Shown here one piece after another: positions 25,901 through 36,996 of a stretch of DNA of 64,000 bases; positions within the stretch are counted from its first letter, which is position 1; every line of letters begins with the position of its first letter. The translations under genes were made by a program, and so were the position numbers. A model generated the notes under the pieces. It made no database searches, was not told the origin of the DNA, and saw nothing but the letters and a program-made list of their open reading frames with translations. This DNA comes from Psoroptes ovis (lineage: Eukaryota > Arthropoda > Arachnida > Sarcoptiformes > Psoroptidae): positions 1,426,001-1,490,000 of the forward strand of contig PQWQ01000013.1 of the NCBI GenBank assembly GCA_002943765.1. Direction: 5' to 3'.

Positions 25901-28900
25901 CATTCAATTTGATTCAATATTTGATTTGATCGATTTAATTTTTATTTCATTTTTTAAATTTTTTATTTTTCATTTTTTCACCGTTTTCACTCAATCAATC
26001 AAAAAGAAAAATATTAATTTGAATCCGTGAAAATATTAAAGGTTGAAAATGATTCATTTCACATTGATATAATAAAATGTCATAATATCAATTGAATTTC
26101 ATTATATTAAATTCGTGTTGAATTTCAAACACACACGCAAATCGGTCATATTTTTTTTCATTTTCATTATTATTTTTGTTATTATCTTCATTCGGTCTCC
26201 CTTATTTCTTTATGTGAATCACAATTTTTGACAATTTGATGATGAAGAAGCCCAATATAAACCCGAATATCTGAAATTTTGACCTGGATTTTGGACAAAT
26301 TTCAAATGAATTTTACCCAGAAATTTCAAAAATTTCATTTTCTTAAATGATATTTTAAAATTTTTTCCTGAGAAAAAAGAAATTATTTCCATTTTTTCCC
26401 TTTTTCTCTTTCTTTCATCAACCATCAACGTATACAAATGTACAAACGTACGACAAATGCAGAATTAATGTATTTCTAAGAAATTTTTCGCCAAACTTGA
26501 ATTCAAACACATACGCACACACACACACACACACATTGCGATTCTTGTTTGGTATATTTTTTTCTCCATTTTTCATTTTGTGAAAAATCCAGGAAGAATA
26601 ATTCATTTTGTATATATTCTGTATATCCTGTATTATTCGTTATTGGTATTGAAGCTTCATGTATTTTTTTTCTTCAAGTTTTCCGTTGATTTTTACAATA
26701 ATATTTTTTCAAACATTCTTTTCCTGAATTTTATATGTATTTTTCAACTACACAGTGGACGCCGGCGCCAATGTGCTCTATGATTTTGTTATTTTTTTTT
26801 GTATTTTTTACATTTCATAAAAACACACAAAATTTTCACTTGAAACCTTTGCAAAAAGATTGTGGTTGTTGATGATGGTTGTGTGAGTGCATTTGTATGT
26901 GTGTAAGCGTTGGACACCATCAATATCATTATGATCATTTATGGTTATTCTTTCATCTTCTTCCTCCTAATGAAGAAAAAAAATTCATTTTTTTTCATTT
27001 TGGCAAAATGAACTATCGATAATAATAATAATAATAACGATGATAATGATTATAATAATAACAATCATAATAACGATAATAGCAATAATAATTAATAAAA
27101 ATAATGAATACCGGTATATTTAATGATGATTAAAATAAAAATAGAAAAAATTCTATATAACAGTCAATCATTGTATAATGAAAATAAATTTCAACAATTT
27201 TTTGGAACAAATTAAATTCATTCATTCGAATTTATTTTCCCGATATTTTTTCATTTAATGGCTTCCAATTTGATTTTGCGCATAATGTCATTGTTGCAAT
27301 GGAGTTTACACCATGGAACACAAGAGAGAATATGTGGCCAAATACGCCATGTTTTTTTTTCGGGATTTTTTTTATTTCTGGTAAAGAGTAGCAGATAATG
27401 ACACAAAAAATATATACAATAATACCAACAGCAACATATACAAATAGTATTGATTTGATCATCGTTCATTTTCAATGATGGCGCCAAATATTTATTTGCG
27501 AACATATGAAAAAATACATGCGTTCAAAATATCATATAGAATCCCGATGATCGGGCATTTATTTATTTGTTTCAATCATCAATCGATGTTCTTTGGAGAT
27601 GACGCCACCACCAAACCATTATTGTTGAAAAACAAGCGCCAATGTACATTTTGGAGAATTAGAATTCTCCGGAATATCTTCTTCTTCGTCTTCTTCTTCG
27701 TTGGAAAAGAAGGTATTTGATGAAGAGTGAACGCAAAACGAAATCTATCAACGAATTTGTACCACTTCTTTGGTGAATACTTTTAATTTTTATTTGTTTC
27801 ATTTTTTTTGCTTCGTTTCTCGTTGATTATTTTGCGTTCACAAGAAGCAAAGTGGAAAAAAAATTCTTTGCTTCTTATTACTTCATACATACAATACATT
27901 CATCCATAATCGAAATGAATCTCATTTTTCATAATAATAATAATTTATATTCGAAATGATAATGATGCTTTTGCTACTCACACACACTCATACGTTCTCA
28001 AATATTATATACGTTTAGTGAATATAATAAATTTTAAATGATTTCCATCTTCTAAGATCATCATCATCATCATCATTGAATTGAATCGCTTGCTTGAATT
28101 GTATATCTTTTCAGCTATCTCCTAGCTATATATATTCGTTGGAAAATCCAGCAAAAAATTGAAATGAAATATAACATGATGGAATTCATTTCTCCATATA
28201 CGTTTTGTATTTTTATTTTTCCATTATTATTGTTTACCGATTTGAGTATTATTTCAATCATACCAAACGAATGGATGAATGAATAAATGAAAAAAAGCAA
28301 AGGATTTATGCATATTTTATATTTGTTTCGGTGAATTTTTTTCTTCTTCTTTTTAATGATTGACAATCATTTTCTTTGATTTTTTTCTTCTCAACTTCTT
28401 CACATTATTCAAATTATGAATATTTCCGTTTCATTTTTTTTTTTTTTTGTAATTTTATATGCGTTAATTTTGATTCAATTTCGATCATTTAATGTAAATT
28501 ATGTTATTTTTGCGAAAAATTTTAAATGTGTGCGTGAATTATGATCATGAATGTTCATGAATGAATTAAATTCAAATTAAAATTTAAGTGTATGTTTTGA
28601 AGCGAAAAAATCCATAATGAACGGATTTATACCGAACTCATTAAATCATAATAATATTGGTGATGGTGCTGGTGGTGTTGCTGCTGTTGGTCAAATAATG
28701 CCACAACAAGCACCAGGCCCACCAATCATTTTGATGAATGGTGCAATACCAAATCAACAAAATCCGCCACATCCTGTTGTTCATTATGTACACCATCCTA
28801 ATCATCATCATCCACATCCTCAACAACAACAACACGTACAACCTCAATTAATGATTCCGAATGGAAATGTGATACATTTGGCTCCAAGCCCACAACCATC

Positions 28901-31439
28901 ATTACAACAACAACAACAACAAAATCAAATTTATGTACAAAGACAATCACATCAGCAACCACCATCTCAATTAATGATGATTAATGGTTGTTTACCAAAT
29001 GCAGCAATCACACCTGAACAATTACAACAACAACATCATCATCAACAAAATATACAATTGGCTCCAAGAGCACCACAACAACAGCAGCAACGTTTAATAC
29101 GTTTAACACCAAACGGTACATATGCGACCACAGTACAAATAGCTGGTAATGGTACAGTTACCACTATACGACCTCATCCGCATCAACAACAAAATCAATA
29201 TCCACATCCAATGACAGCAACATTAATGTTTACAAAACAACCGCCACCAAAATGTGTATTATGTTGTTTATCATTATGTGGATTAGATGCATTATGGTTT
29301 CAATCTAATTTTCATTTTTCAAGAGTAAGAAATAATTCATTAATTTACTGAACAAAACAGAACAAACAAATACACGATAATACACCATACACGCATTCAT
29401 TTAATCATCATAATGATTATTTAAATTGTTATTATTAATTAAAACCAAAAAAAAAAAAAAAAATTCGATTCGATCCGATTCATTAATTTTATTGAAATTC
29501 ATTTATCATAATAACAAATAATAATTTGTGTGTATGTGTGTGAATTAAAATTAATAATAATGATACTAAATCAAAATTTTTTCTTGTTGAATTATTATTA
29601 TTTTTATTATTCGGTTATTTATCTATTTATTTATTTTTATTTAGTTATAGTTCATTGAAATGATAATAATAACAATAATAAAAAATTTTTATTTTGATTT
29701 GATTATTCACATGGGTATAGTTAGCATTTGTTTCAGTATTAGTGAGTGTGTGTGTGTGTGTGCGTATATGCATTTTTCATTTATTTAAATGATTGTATGA
29801 TGACGATCATGATGATGATGATGATGATTACTCCACATGGGATATTTTATTTTTGGGCTCATAAACAATAAATTTTTTTAAGAAACATTCATTTTTCTCT
29901 TTATTTTATTTATATTCAATTTATGGGGATTTTTCTATTTTTTTGCTTCGATATGCTCAGCAGTATCGAAAGGGTTTAATATTATGGGGCTTAAAGATTT
30001 CAAAATTTCAAGATTCCGATTTCTTTTTTCGCTGAAATCATGGAAAAATCTTGAAATATCTTGAAAAATTCTTGAACATTTTCCATCAATTTTATTTGTA
30101 TTTAATGTTTATTTCAGGGCAAAGATGTGCAATAAAAAATAAAATTGTCTCCGAATTCAATTTAACTTTGATTAATTCTTGTTTTTATACTTTTTAAATG
30201 TCAATTTATTAATTTTTATTATATTTTATTCTTAATATTTATCTTTAAATGCAAAAAAAATTTACAATTTAGGTTATTGCATTAATATGTAATATTCTTG
30301 TCGATTTATTAATGATATTATGTTTATTATCAACAAATTGGTTGACCACAATAAAATATCGTCAAGGTTTATGGCAATATTGTATCGATGTTGATTCACC
30401 ACGTCCATTACCATTCGGTCTTGATGATCATGATGGTTGCCATTGGGGACGTAACGCTGGTAATGTTTATTTTCATTATTATTTTCTATAAGTTGTTTGT
30501 CATTATCATTCATAGTTATTATTTTGTTATTATTATTATTTCAAATCAATTTTTTTTTCAATAACAAAAATCGATAATTTTTTATTTTATTTTTTCATTT
30601 TTCTATTTTTTTTACAAAATCATTATTATTATTATATTATTGAATGAAAAATGTATTTCTGTCTAAACATGTACACACACACACATAGCTTATATAAAAT
30701 TATCTGGATTTTTTGCGGTAGCATGTTTTCTATTGGCCATCATGGCAACAATATTGACTTCATTTGGCCTATCATCTCGTGATCCAAATAAAAAATATAC
30801 ATTCTATCGTTTTGCATTGTACATTAATCTTGGTGCTTGTAAGTAGTGTTTTATACATTATTTTTTAATAATCATAATATTAATATTAATGATGATTATT
30901 GATTTATTTTCAATCAATAATAATTTTCTTTCCTCTCTCTTTCTTTTTCTTTTTATTGTATGGTTTTCATCAAAAAAATAAACGACATTTAATCGACCAA
31001 CCAAATCATTGAAAAAATAAATAAATGAATAAATGAACAAATACATTAATAATAAACTTATAATAATATTTTACATACCAATGTAGTGTTAGCCATAATT
31101 GTTTCATTAACATTATATCCGGCCTTTTTCTATTCCGAATTACATCATACAAATATGGTACCAGCAAATCGTCCACATTGGTATTTTGGTTGGGCATATG
31201 GTGTTGGCTGGGGTGCAGCAATTTTTTTAGTCGGTTCAATATTATTATTAGTATGCGATAAAGAAACGGAAGAAATTTATTATCAAGAACGTACAATTGT
31301 ACATGCCGGTAATGGTATTGCTGGTGGTGTTGGCGGCGGCGTCAGTGCCAATAATAATCATATTTTACAACATCAACAACAACAACACCAACAACATAAT
31401 CAATTAATAAATAATAGTCATCAATCGATCAAAGCATGA
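22938..31439 (+). CDS. TMEM47/VAB-9-like claudin-family tetraspan protein, 251 aa
   Basis: Four exons: 22938-23003, 30273-30459, 30689-30838 and 31087-31439. Exon 1 encodes 22 residues ending ETVTIVRPLK, which lines up with the start of TMEM47. It stops at AAG|GCAAGT, a consensus GC donor, and joins exon 2 in phase 0. Exon 2 supplies TM1 and the claudin-type extracellular motif W...GLW..C...C (NWL, GLWQYC, then a second Cys 19 residues on). Exon 3 gives TM2 and the start of TM3. Exon 4 completes TM3, then has GWAYGVGWGAAIF, which matches TM4 of TMEM47, and EEIYYQ. A Gly-rich, then His/Gln-rich cytoplasmic tail follows. TMEM47 and worm VAB-9 act at adherens junctions; a role in epithelial junctions here is family inference. 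The first intron is 7.3 kb while the other two are 229 and 248 bases. Confidence 0.8.
23004..28616. other. First intron of the TMEM47-like gene, left part
   Basis: No exon could be supported here. The DNA is AT-rich with GAT/ATC and AAT runs, a (CA)10 tract at 26516-26535 and an 18-base inverted repeat at 27653-27670 (GGAGAATT, two-base spacer, AATTCTCC). The intron begins with a GC donor. Long first introns of this sort often carry enhancers; nothing in the sequence proves that here. Confidence 0.5.
26516..26535. repeat. (CA)10 microsatellite
   Basis: Ten perfect CA units in the first intron of the TMEM47-like gene. Confidence 0.75.
28617..29351 (+). CDS. Gln/His/Pro-rich open frame, probable alternative first exon of the TMEM47-like gene
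   Basis: An ATG at 28617 opens 244 codons with clear coding character: Pro/Gln/His-rich repeats, GNGTVTTIRPHPH, then a sudden Cys-rich hydrophobic end (PPPKCVLCCLSLCGLDALWF). At 29325 a good donor (AGA|GTAAGA) falls in phase 0, exactly the phase of exon 2 at 30273. Splicing there would give a 465-residue isoform with a 236-residue N-terminal extension in place of the 22-residue one. If not spliced, the frame stops at 29349-29351 as a free 244-residue protein. Both readings are possible. I favour the alternative exon because of the matching phase and position. The Cys-rich stretch could be lipid-modified or embedded in the membrane. Confidence 0.6.
   Translation: MNGFIPNSLNHNNIGDGAGGVAAVGQIMPQQAPGPPIILMNGAIPNQQNPPHPVVHYVHHPNHHHPHPQQQQHVQPQLMIPNGNVIHLAPSPQPSLQQQQQQNQIYVQRQSHQQPPSQLMMINGCLPNAAITPEQLQQQHHHQQNIQLAPRAPQQQQQRLIRLTPNGTYATTVQIAGNGTVTTIRPHPHQQQNQYPHPMTATLMFTKQPPPKCVLCCLSLCGLDALWFQSNFHFSRVRNNSLIY
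29325..30272. other. Right end of the TMEM47-like first intron
   Basis: AT-rich DNA with a (GT)n tract at 29746-29762 and a GAT run near 29807-29828, ending in the acceptor aatttag before 30273. No coding frame is seen. Confidence 0.5.
29746..29762. repeat. (GT)8 microsatellite
   Basis: About eight GT units in the first intron of the TMEM47-like gene. Confidence 0.7.
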
Positions 31440-33591
31440 TAATTATAGAATACGAATCAATAAATGAATATTTAAAAATAATTATAACAATCATTTTAAA
31501 GCTAGTATGATGATGATTATTACGGAAAAAAAATCGCAAGAAATATACGAAATGGATACCAATCGATGTAGAAAAAATAACACGAACTGCGAACATTTAT
31601 GTATTCGTAAGATTTTGTGGTGTGTTTAACGATTTTAATGGGAAAAACGAAATTATTGAATAGATAATTATTTATCTACGAATTGCGAATTTACATGAAA
31701 CAAAAATTATAACCGAAAATTATGATTGTTTTATCGTTGATAAATTTGTTAAAGTGTTTTTGTGTTTTTTTTTTAATTTGGCTTTGTTTTATCATTCTTG
31801 AATATATGTAAATTATAATTATATCATTGAACAAATATTTGACAACATCTTGAAATCAATGAAACGAAATGAAATGAAAAAAAAACGATTTTTGCCGATA
31901 TTATAACATGAATCTATTTTAGTGTCTATGAATGTATGGATCATATGATATAATATGGCCTATCTTTTTTTTATTGATTTTTTGTGGCAAAAACATTGAT
32001 CATTTACATTACATGATTGTTAGAGCATCCATCCATCCATCCATTCTTTCATTTATTCATTCATTCATTTGATAACAACAGTAACAACATCATACATTTA
32101 TACATCAATCATCAAACCTTTTACCAATCTTTTCTTTGATGATTTTCTGTTTCCTACCTCTTTTTTTAATAAAATGAATCAATGATAATAATAACATAAA
32201 ACATTGATATAAGATTCTTTTGCCATACATAAAAAAACATACATCAATCGATTAATCGATCATTACAATTACTACCAACATCAATATCATTATTAATTTG
32301 TTATATCATTTAATGATTTTGAAAATTTTCATTTAAAATAAAAATAATTTGTAATATTGAAATTGCTAAATACTGTAAAGTGTATGCGTGTAATGAATAT
32401 GTGTTGTATGAATAATTATTGGCCATTTTCAAAACTTTTGTTTCAGTTTTTAAAATTTTTTACTAATGATTTAAAAATGTTTGCTGTCATTTCTGCCTAA
32501 ATCACAACAGTCAATATACATAAGATTAAAACAATGGGAATTCATTCAAAATAATAAGGTGTTTTTACATATTTTTCTCAATAAATCCAAGAATACAAGG
32601 ATTCCTAAAAAATTTATGATTAAAATTTGATGATAATTTGTATTTGTTTGTCTACCAAAAACACCCGACAACTATATTTATTATTATATGTACAATAATA
32701 CACTTGATAAATCAATTCGAGAAAATAATATAAAAAACATATAAACAAACAAGTAAATATCCATATTAACTGAATCGTTTTATTTATAATCGTTCGCAGT
32801 GATTTACAGTTTTATTTTGTTTTGTTTTTTCATTCTATTTATTTATCCTTTTTTTGTATAAAAAGTTTTTGTTTTTCAGATTTTTGTTTTTCGAAAAAAC
32901 TCTCTCGAAAGAAAAATGATAAATTCAATTTTTAAAGTCAATATGTATTCGTGTGTCAAGTATTTTGTGTTTATTTGTTTGTATTTGTAAAAATGAAATG
33001 ATTTTTTTTGTATAAAAATTTGTTTAGACATATGAATATTTTCTTATTTTTCCCATTATTACATAATAATAATTTATCATTATTTTATATTTTAAAACGA
33101 AAAAAATAAAGAAAAATAAAAATCAAATAAAACGAAACTTTGTTGAATTATTTGTTTTGTTTTCTTAAAATTTATAAATTTTTAAAAAGTTTAAAACTTT
33201 TATATTCTTCTATTTTTCTGGGTTCAATATATTTGATTGATTTCAATTTGCATAAATTATTAGCTATATTTCTAAATATATTCAAATTCATGTATTCATA
33301 TTTGAAATTCGTCCAAAAAAAGATTTCTTTACAGAATCATCATGAACAATGATAATATTTGGAAAGGGTTTGATTAATTTTTCCAAGAATTTCAATAAAT
33401 TTTCGATTGAACTATGAATAATTCAAGATTTTAATGTTAAAAATTATTTGATTTGATTTGTGGTACCATCTGTCGTTCGAAGAACATAGTATTTCATTTT
33501 AAAAATGTGATATGAACATTATAGCAAAATTTACCGAAAAAACTTTAATAAAATAAAATAAAAATGAAAAGTAAAAGAAAAAAAATCAATA
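31440..33591. other. Convergent intergenic region, TMEM47-like / KLHL20
   Basis: Both flanking genes end here, so the region should hold two 3' UTRs. AATAAA-type signals are frequent (for example near 33107 and 33540, read in either direction), but AT-rich DNA makes them uninformative. A CATC tetramer repeat lies at 32026-32044. No supportable gene. Confidence 0.5.
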
Positions 33592-35821
33592 TCATTTGAT
33601 AGTGAATGATGATGATTCATTTTGATGTGACATTCGTATGACACCAACACCGCCACCTAAACGACGATAATTCATCGAACCGCATAGTTGCCATTGATTT
33701 TCTTCAGGACTATACATTTCAATTGTTTTTAGATATGTTGTGCCATCAAATCCTATCATAAAAAATGGATATTAGAAAATTTAACTCGTAAAAATATAAT
33801 TTTAAAACAACATGCCTCCCACAGCATATAAAAGTCCATTTACAACTGCTAGACCAACACCTGAACGTCTTGTAGTCATCGCCACAATTGGCTTCCATGT
33901 ATTCGTCTGTGGATTATATTTTTCAGCCGAACTTAATTCAGTTGTATCATCACGACCACCAACAGCATAAATCATATTGTTATATACAGCACATCCTAAA
34001 TGTTTTCTTCTGGTCCACATTGGTGCGACTGGGTTCCATCGATTTGTACGTGGATCGTATCTTTCCACAGTATTCAATGGACTATTGCCATCAGATCCAC
34101 CAATGGCATAAAGATAACCACCAAGTACGGCAACAGCTACACCTAAACGTCCTGTAGTCATACCTGCCAATTTCGTCCAACGATTTGATTGAGGATCATA
34201 TCGTTCAACAATATTCAAACATGATACACCATCTTGTCCTCCTACCGCATACAAGTATCCATCAAGAACAGCAACACCAACTGATGTTCTGCAAGTTGAA
34301 GTAGGAGCAACATCAATTGACCATTGATTAGTATGAGGATCATATCGCTCAATACTGTTCAAGTATGATTGACCATCATGTCCACCAACTGCATAAAGTA
34401 ATTCATTCAATACTGCACAGCCAACACCACATCGACGTTTATTCATCGGAGCAACCATACGCCATTCACGTGTTTGTGGTTCATAACGTTCGACTGAAGC
34501 AATGGCATCTCCACTACACCATCCACCTGCAGCAAATAATACCTCACCACGGCGCACAGGTTTGCGCGGTCGGAAACGAGGCCCAACCATTAAAGATCTT
34601 TCTTGAGGCAGTAATAAATAATTTTTGGCTTCATCTACTAGATCGCGACAAGCTTCATCATTTTTGACTAATATGTCTGAGGAAACTGTTCCAACTAGAA
34701 ATTTGGCAGACATTTGTGATAAGCGAACATGCTGTAATACATGTGCTAAATGTTGACTACGTTCTTGAACATTGAAACGGACCCATTTCATGATAGCATT
34801 ATAAACTTGTTCTTCAGAAACAATATTAAGTTCATCGGTGGAAACTATATCGATTAATTGATTGACAGGTAACAGTAAAAATTCTTCATTTTCAATCACT
34901 TCTTGAAAGTAATCTTGAGTATATTTATCTGCATAATGCAACAGATCTTGGCATGCATGTGTATCGGCAAATGATCTTATTCCTAAACAATTGGAAGGAT
35001 CAAGCTCACGACGCAAAAATTCACAGCAAACTTCTTGTATTTCATTCATTTGTAATAAACAAGCAGCTGGTAATAAAACTTGCACATTACCCTCTTCGAT
35101 TATGATATGTGAAGTATAAGCGAATTCAATCAATAATTCCATGGCTTGTTCATCAATGTCTCTAATTATTACTTCAGTTTGTTTAGATTCTGCTAATTCA
35201 CCCGTAAACATGGCTATTCATGAAAAAGAAATTACAAATCAATTTGGACATTAAAATACTAGTTTGAATACCTAAAAAATAAGGACTATATGCTGCCAAT
35301 AATACACGATGAGCATAAATCTTTTTTTGTCCAACAATGAGTATTACATCACAAAGTTCTCTTCGACGTCGTAATATTGATAATGATTCTAATAATAATT
35401 TTGGATGTTTATCCGATGTGTATTCAAAACGTTTGGTTGTAGATGAATTAATTTCAACAATAGACGGAGAATTTGATGATGATGACGATAAAGGTTGTTG
35501 TCGAATTGAATGAAAGCCAGTAGATAGAATTAAATTTGGACTCGAATTCATCAGTGTTGATTGACTTGATGTAGGACGTGGTGGTGGTAATGGCGGTGTT
35601 GGTATCGATGCTGAGTTATTATTAATGTTTGATAGATTTTGTTGATTTGATGATGATGATCCAGATATCGATGTTGATGGCATTGTTGATGAATGATTTC
35701 CAGACGATGATTGTTGCTGATGTTGCGTTAATGAATTTGAATTTGATGATGATGGATGTCCATAATCCATGCAAATGTCCAGTGGATTCATACCTCTTTG
35801 ATGATGCATTATTTGTTTCAA
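33592..35821 (-). CDS. KLHL20: Kelch-like protein 20 (BTB-BACK-Kelch adaptor of a CUL3 ubiquitin ligase), 702 aa
   Basis: Three minus-strand exons: 35821-35272, 35213-33816 and 33752-33592. The first 135 or so residues are Ser/Gln/Asn-rich and not part of the family core (the human protein is about 609 residues). BTB follows ([21 protein letters not shown]), and its end is rebuilt across intron 1 ([14 protein letters not shown]). BACK is next ([33 protein letters not shown]). Six Kelch repeats follow, with AVGG and ERYDP signatures such as [10 protein letters not shown] and [10 protein letters not shown]. The last repeat comes from exon 3 ([28 protein letters not shown]). Close resemblance throughout is to KLHL20 and fly Diablo, which select substrates for CUL3-dependent ubiquitination. 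Intron 2 has a GC donor (GGAG|GCATGT), needed to keep the frame. KLHL20 is divergent from the Lys-rich orphan, 377 bases away. Confidence 0.95.
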
Positions 35822-36198
35822 TTACTAAAATTCTAGACTAAATTATCTAATCCAGATTTTAATCGGAATCCATGACACATTTTAATTTTTGCTTGCAAAA
35901 AAATCATTGAGAATTCTTAGATTCTTGAAAAAAAATTTCGAGTTTGAAAACAATAACAAAATGCCGTTCATAAATGACATCTCGCAATAAAAAATTCTGA
36001 TTGGCTTAAATTAAGCCGCGAAATTCAAATTTCTTATAATTTTTAATACATGATTTTTAAATTCCGTTTATTCTCAATTCTATTTAATTTATTTGTTTGG
36101 ATTAAATTTTTAAAAATTCAATTTATAATCCCTTGAATTGTGAAAACTTTGAGTTAATTTCCCTAAGAAATTTAGTCTGGAACCTTGATTTTTAAAAA
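35822..36198. promoter_or_regulatory. Divergent promoter region KLHL20 / Lys-rich orphan
   Basis: A 377-base gap between opposing start codons. It must contain the KLHL20 promoter and, if the orphan is real, a second promoter. No recognisable motif stands out. Confidence 0.4.
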
Positions 36199-36828
36199 AT
36201 GTTGAAAAATTCAAAAATAATCCCCAAATCGAAACCAAATTTGATAAACCGAAAATTTTCGAAAAATCAATCAAAACAAAAAGTTTCTAGTATGTCCAAA
36301 TTAAAAATGAATATTAAGATAATCAATAAAAAATGTTCGGGAAAAATCCAGCCGACAACACCATTCGCAACAATGTTGAAGCAAAAAAATGGTGCAAAAT
36401 TGTCCAAATCTACAGCATTGAAAACAAATAAATCATGTTTGAAAATCAAAAACAACGAATTCAAACCAATCAAATATCGATTAATTACGATAAGAAAAAA
36501 TGAAAAGAAAAATTTTTGGAAAAAAATCACATACAAACATGTTGATAATGTTTTATTGTTTGATCCTTGCGATAATTTTGATAATTTTTTAAATTCTAGC
36601 ATAACAACATTAAGTGATTCGTCCTTGAAAACGACAATGTCGAATGTTTTCGAAAATAGAAAATCATTAGCAATGAGCACAGAACAAAAATTATCTACTA
36701 ATGATAAGAATTCACATGAGGAATATGAAGAACGTGAAGAGCAAATCTACAGTGACAGTGAAAAAATTATCGAAATATTTGGCTATCTTGATTTGAATCA
36801 GTGGGTTGGCGATTTCACTGGCGTTTGA
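36199..36828 (+). CDS. Lys-rich orphan protein, 209 aa
   Basis: A single-exon frame from ATG to TGA. The first 110 residues are strongly basic (Lys/Asn/Ser-rich), like a nuclear or nucleic-acid-binding tail. A more ordered-looking segment YKHVDNVLLFDPCDNFDNF lies near 113-131. A Ser/Thr-rich stretch and an acidic block (HEEYEEREEQIYSDSE) follow, then EIFGYLDLNQWVGDFTGV at the end. No signal peptide or membrane span. I recognise no family. It lies between divergent KLHL20 and the protease gene 168 bases downstream on the same strand. A chance frame of this length is unlikely in such AT-rich DNA, and the basic/acidic zoning looks protein-like. Confidence 0.6.
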   Translation: MLKNSKIIPKSKPNLINRKFSKNQSKQKVSSMSKLKMNIKIINKKCSGKIQPTTPFATMLKQKNGAKLSKSTALKTNKSCLKIKNNEFKPIKYRLITIRKNEKKNFWKKITYKHVDNVLLFDPCDNFDNFLNSSITTLSDSSLKTTMSNVFENRKSLAMSTEQKLSTNDKNSHEEYEEREEQIYSDSEKIIEIFGYLDLNQWVGDFTGV

Positions 36829-36996
36829 ATTAGTAAAGAAATTGATTTTTACCTGAAAATTTTTTTTAGTATAAATATTCAAATATTTTCCTTTGAAACC
36901 GTCATTCGAATTCAATCATAATTGAATTTCATTTCTAATATTTTCTAATAACAATTCTTCAAAAACTAATTATCTCATCATTAAAATTTCATAAAT

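Noticed and set aside
30274..31296. Minus-strand frames across the TMEM47-like exons
   Set aside because: They lie opposite clearly coding claudin-family exons and have no features of their own.
36267..36680. 137-codon minus-strand frame opposite the Lys-rich orphan
   Set aside because: It is Phe/Leu-rich, as the complement of Lys/Asn codons must be. The plus strand shows protein-like charge zoning instead.
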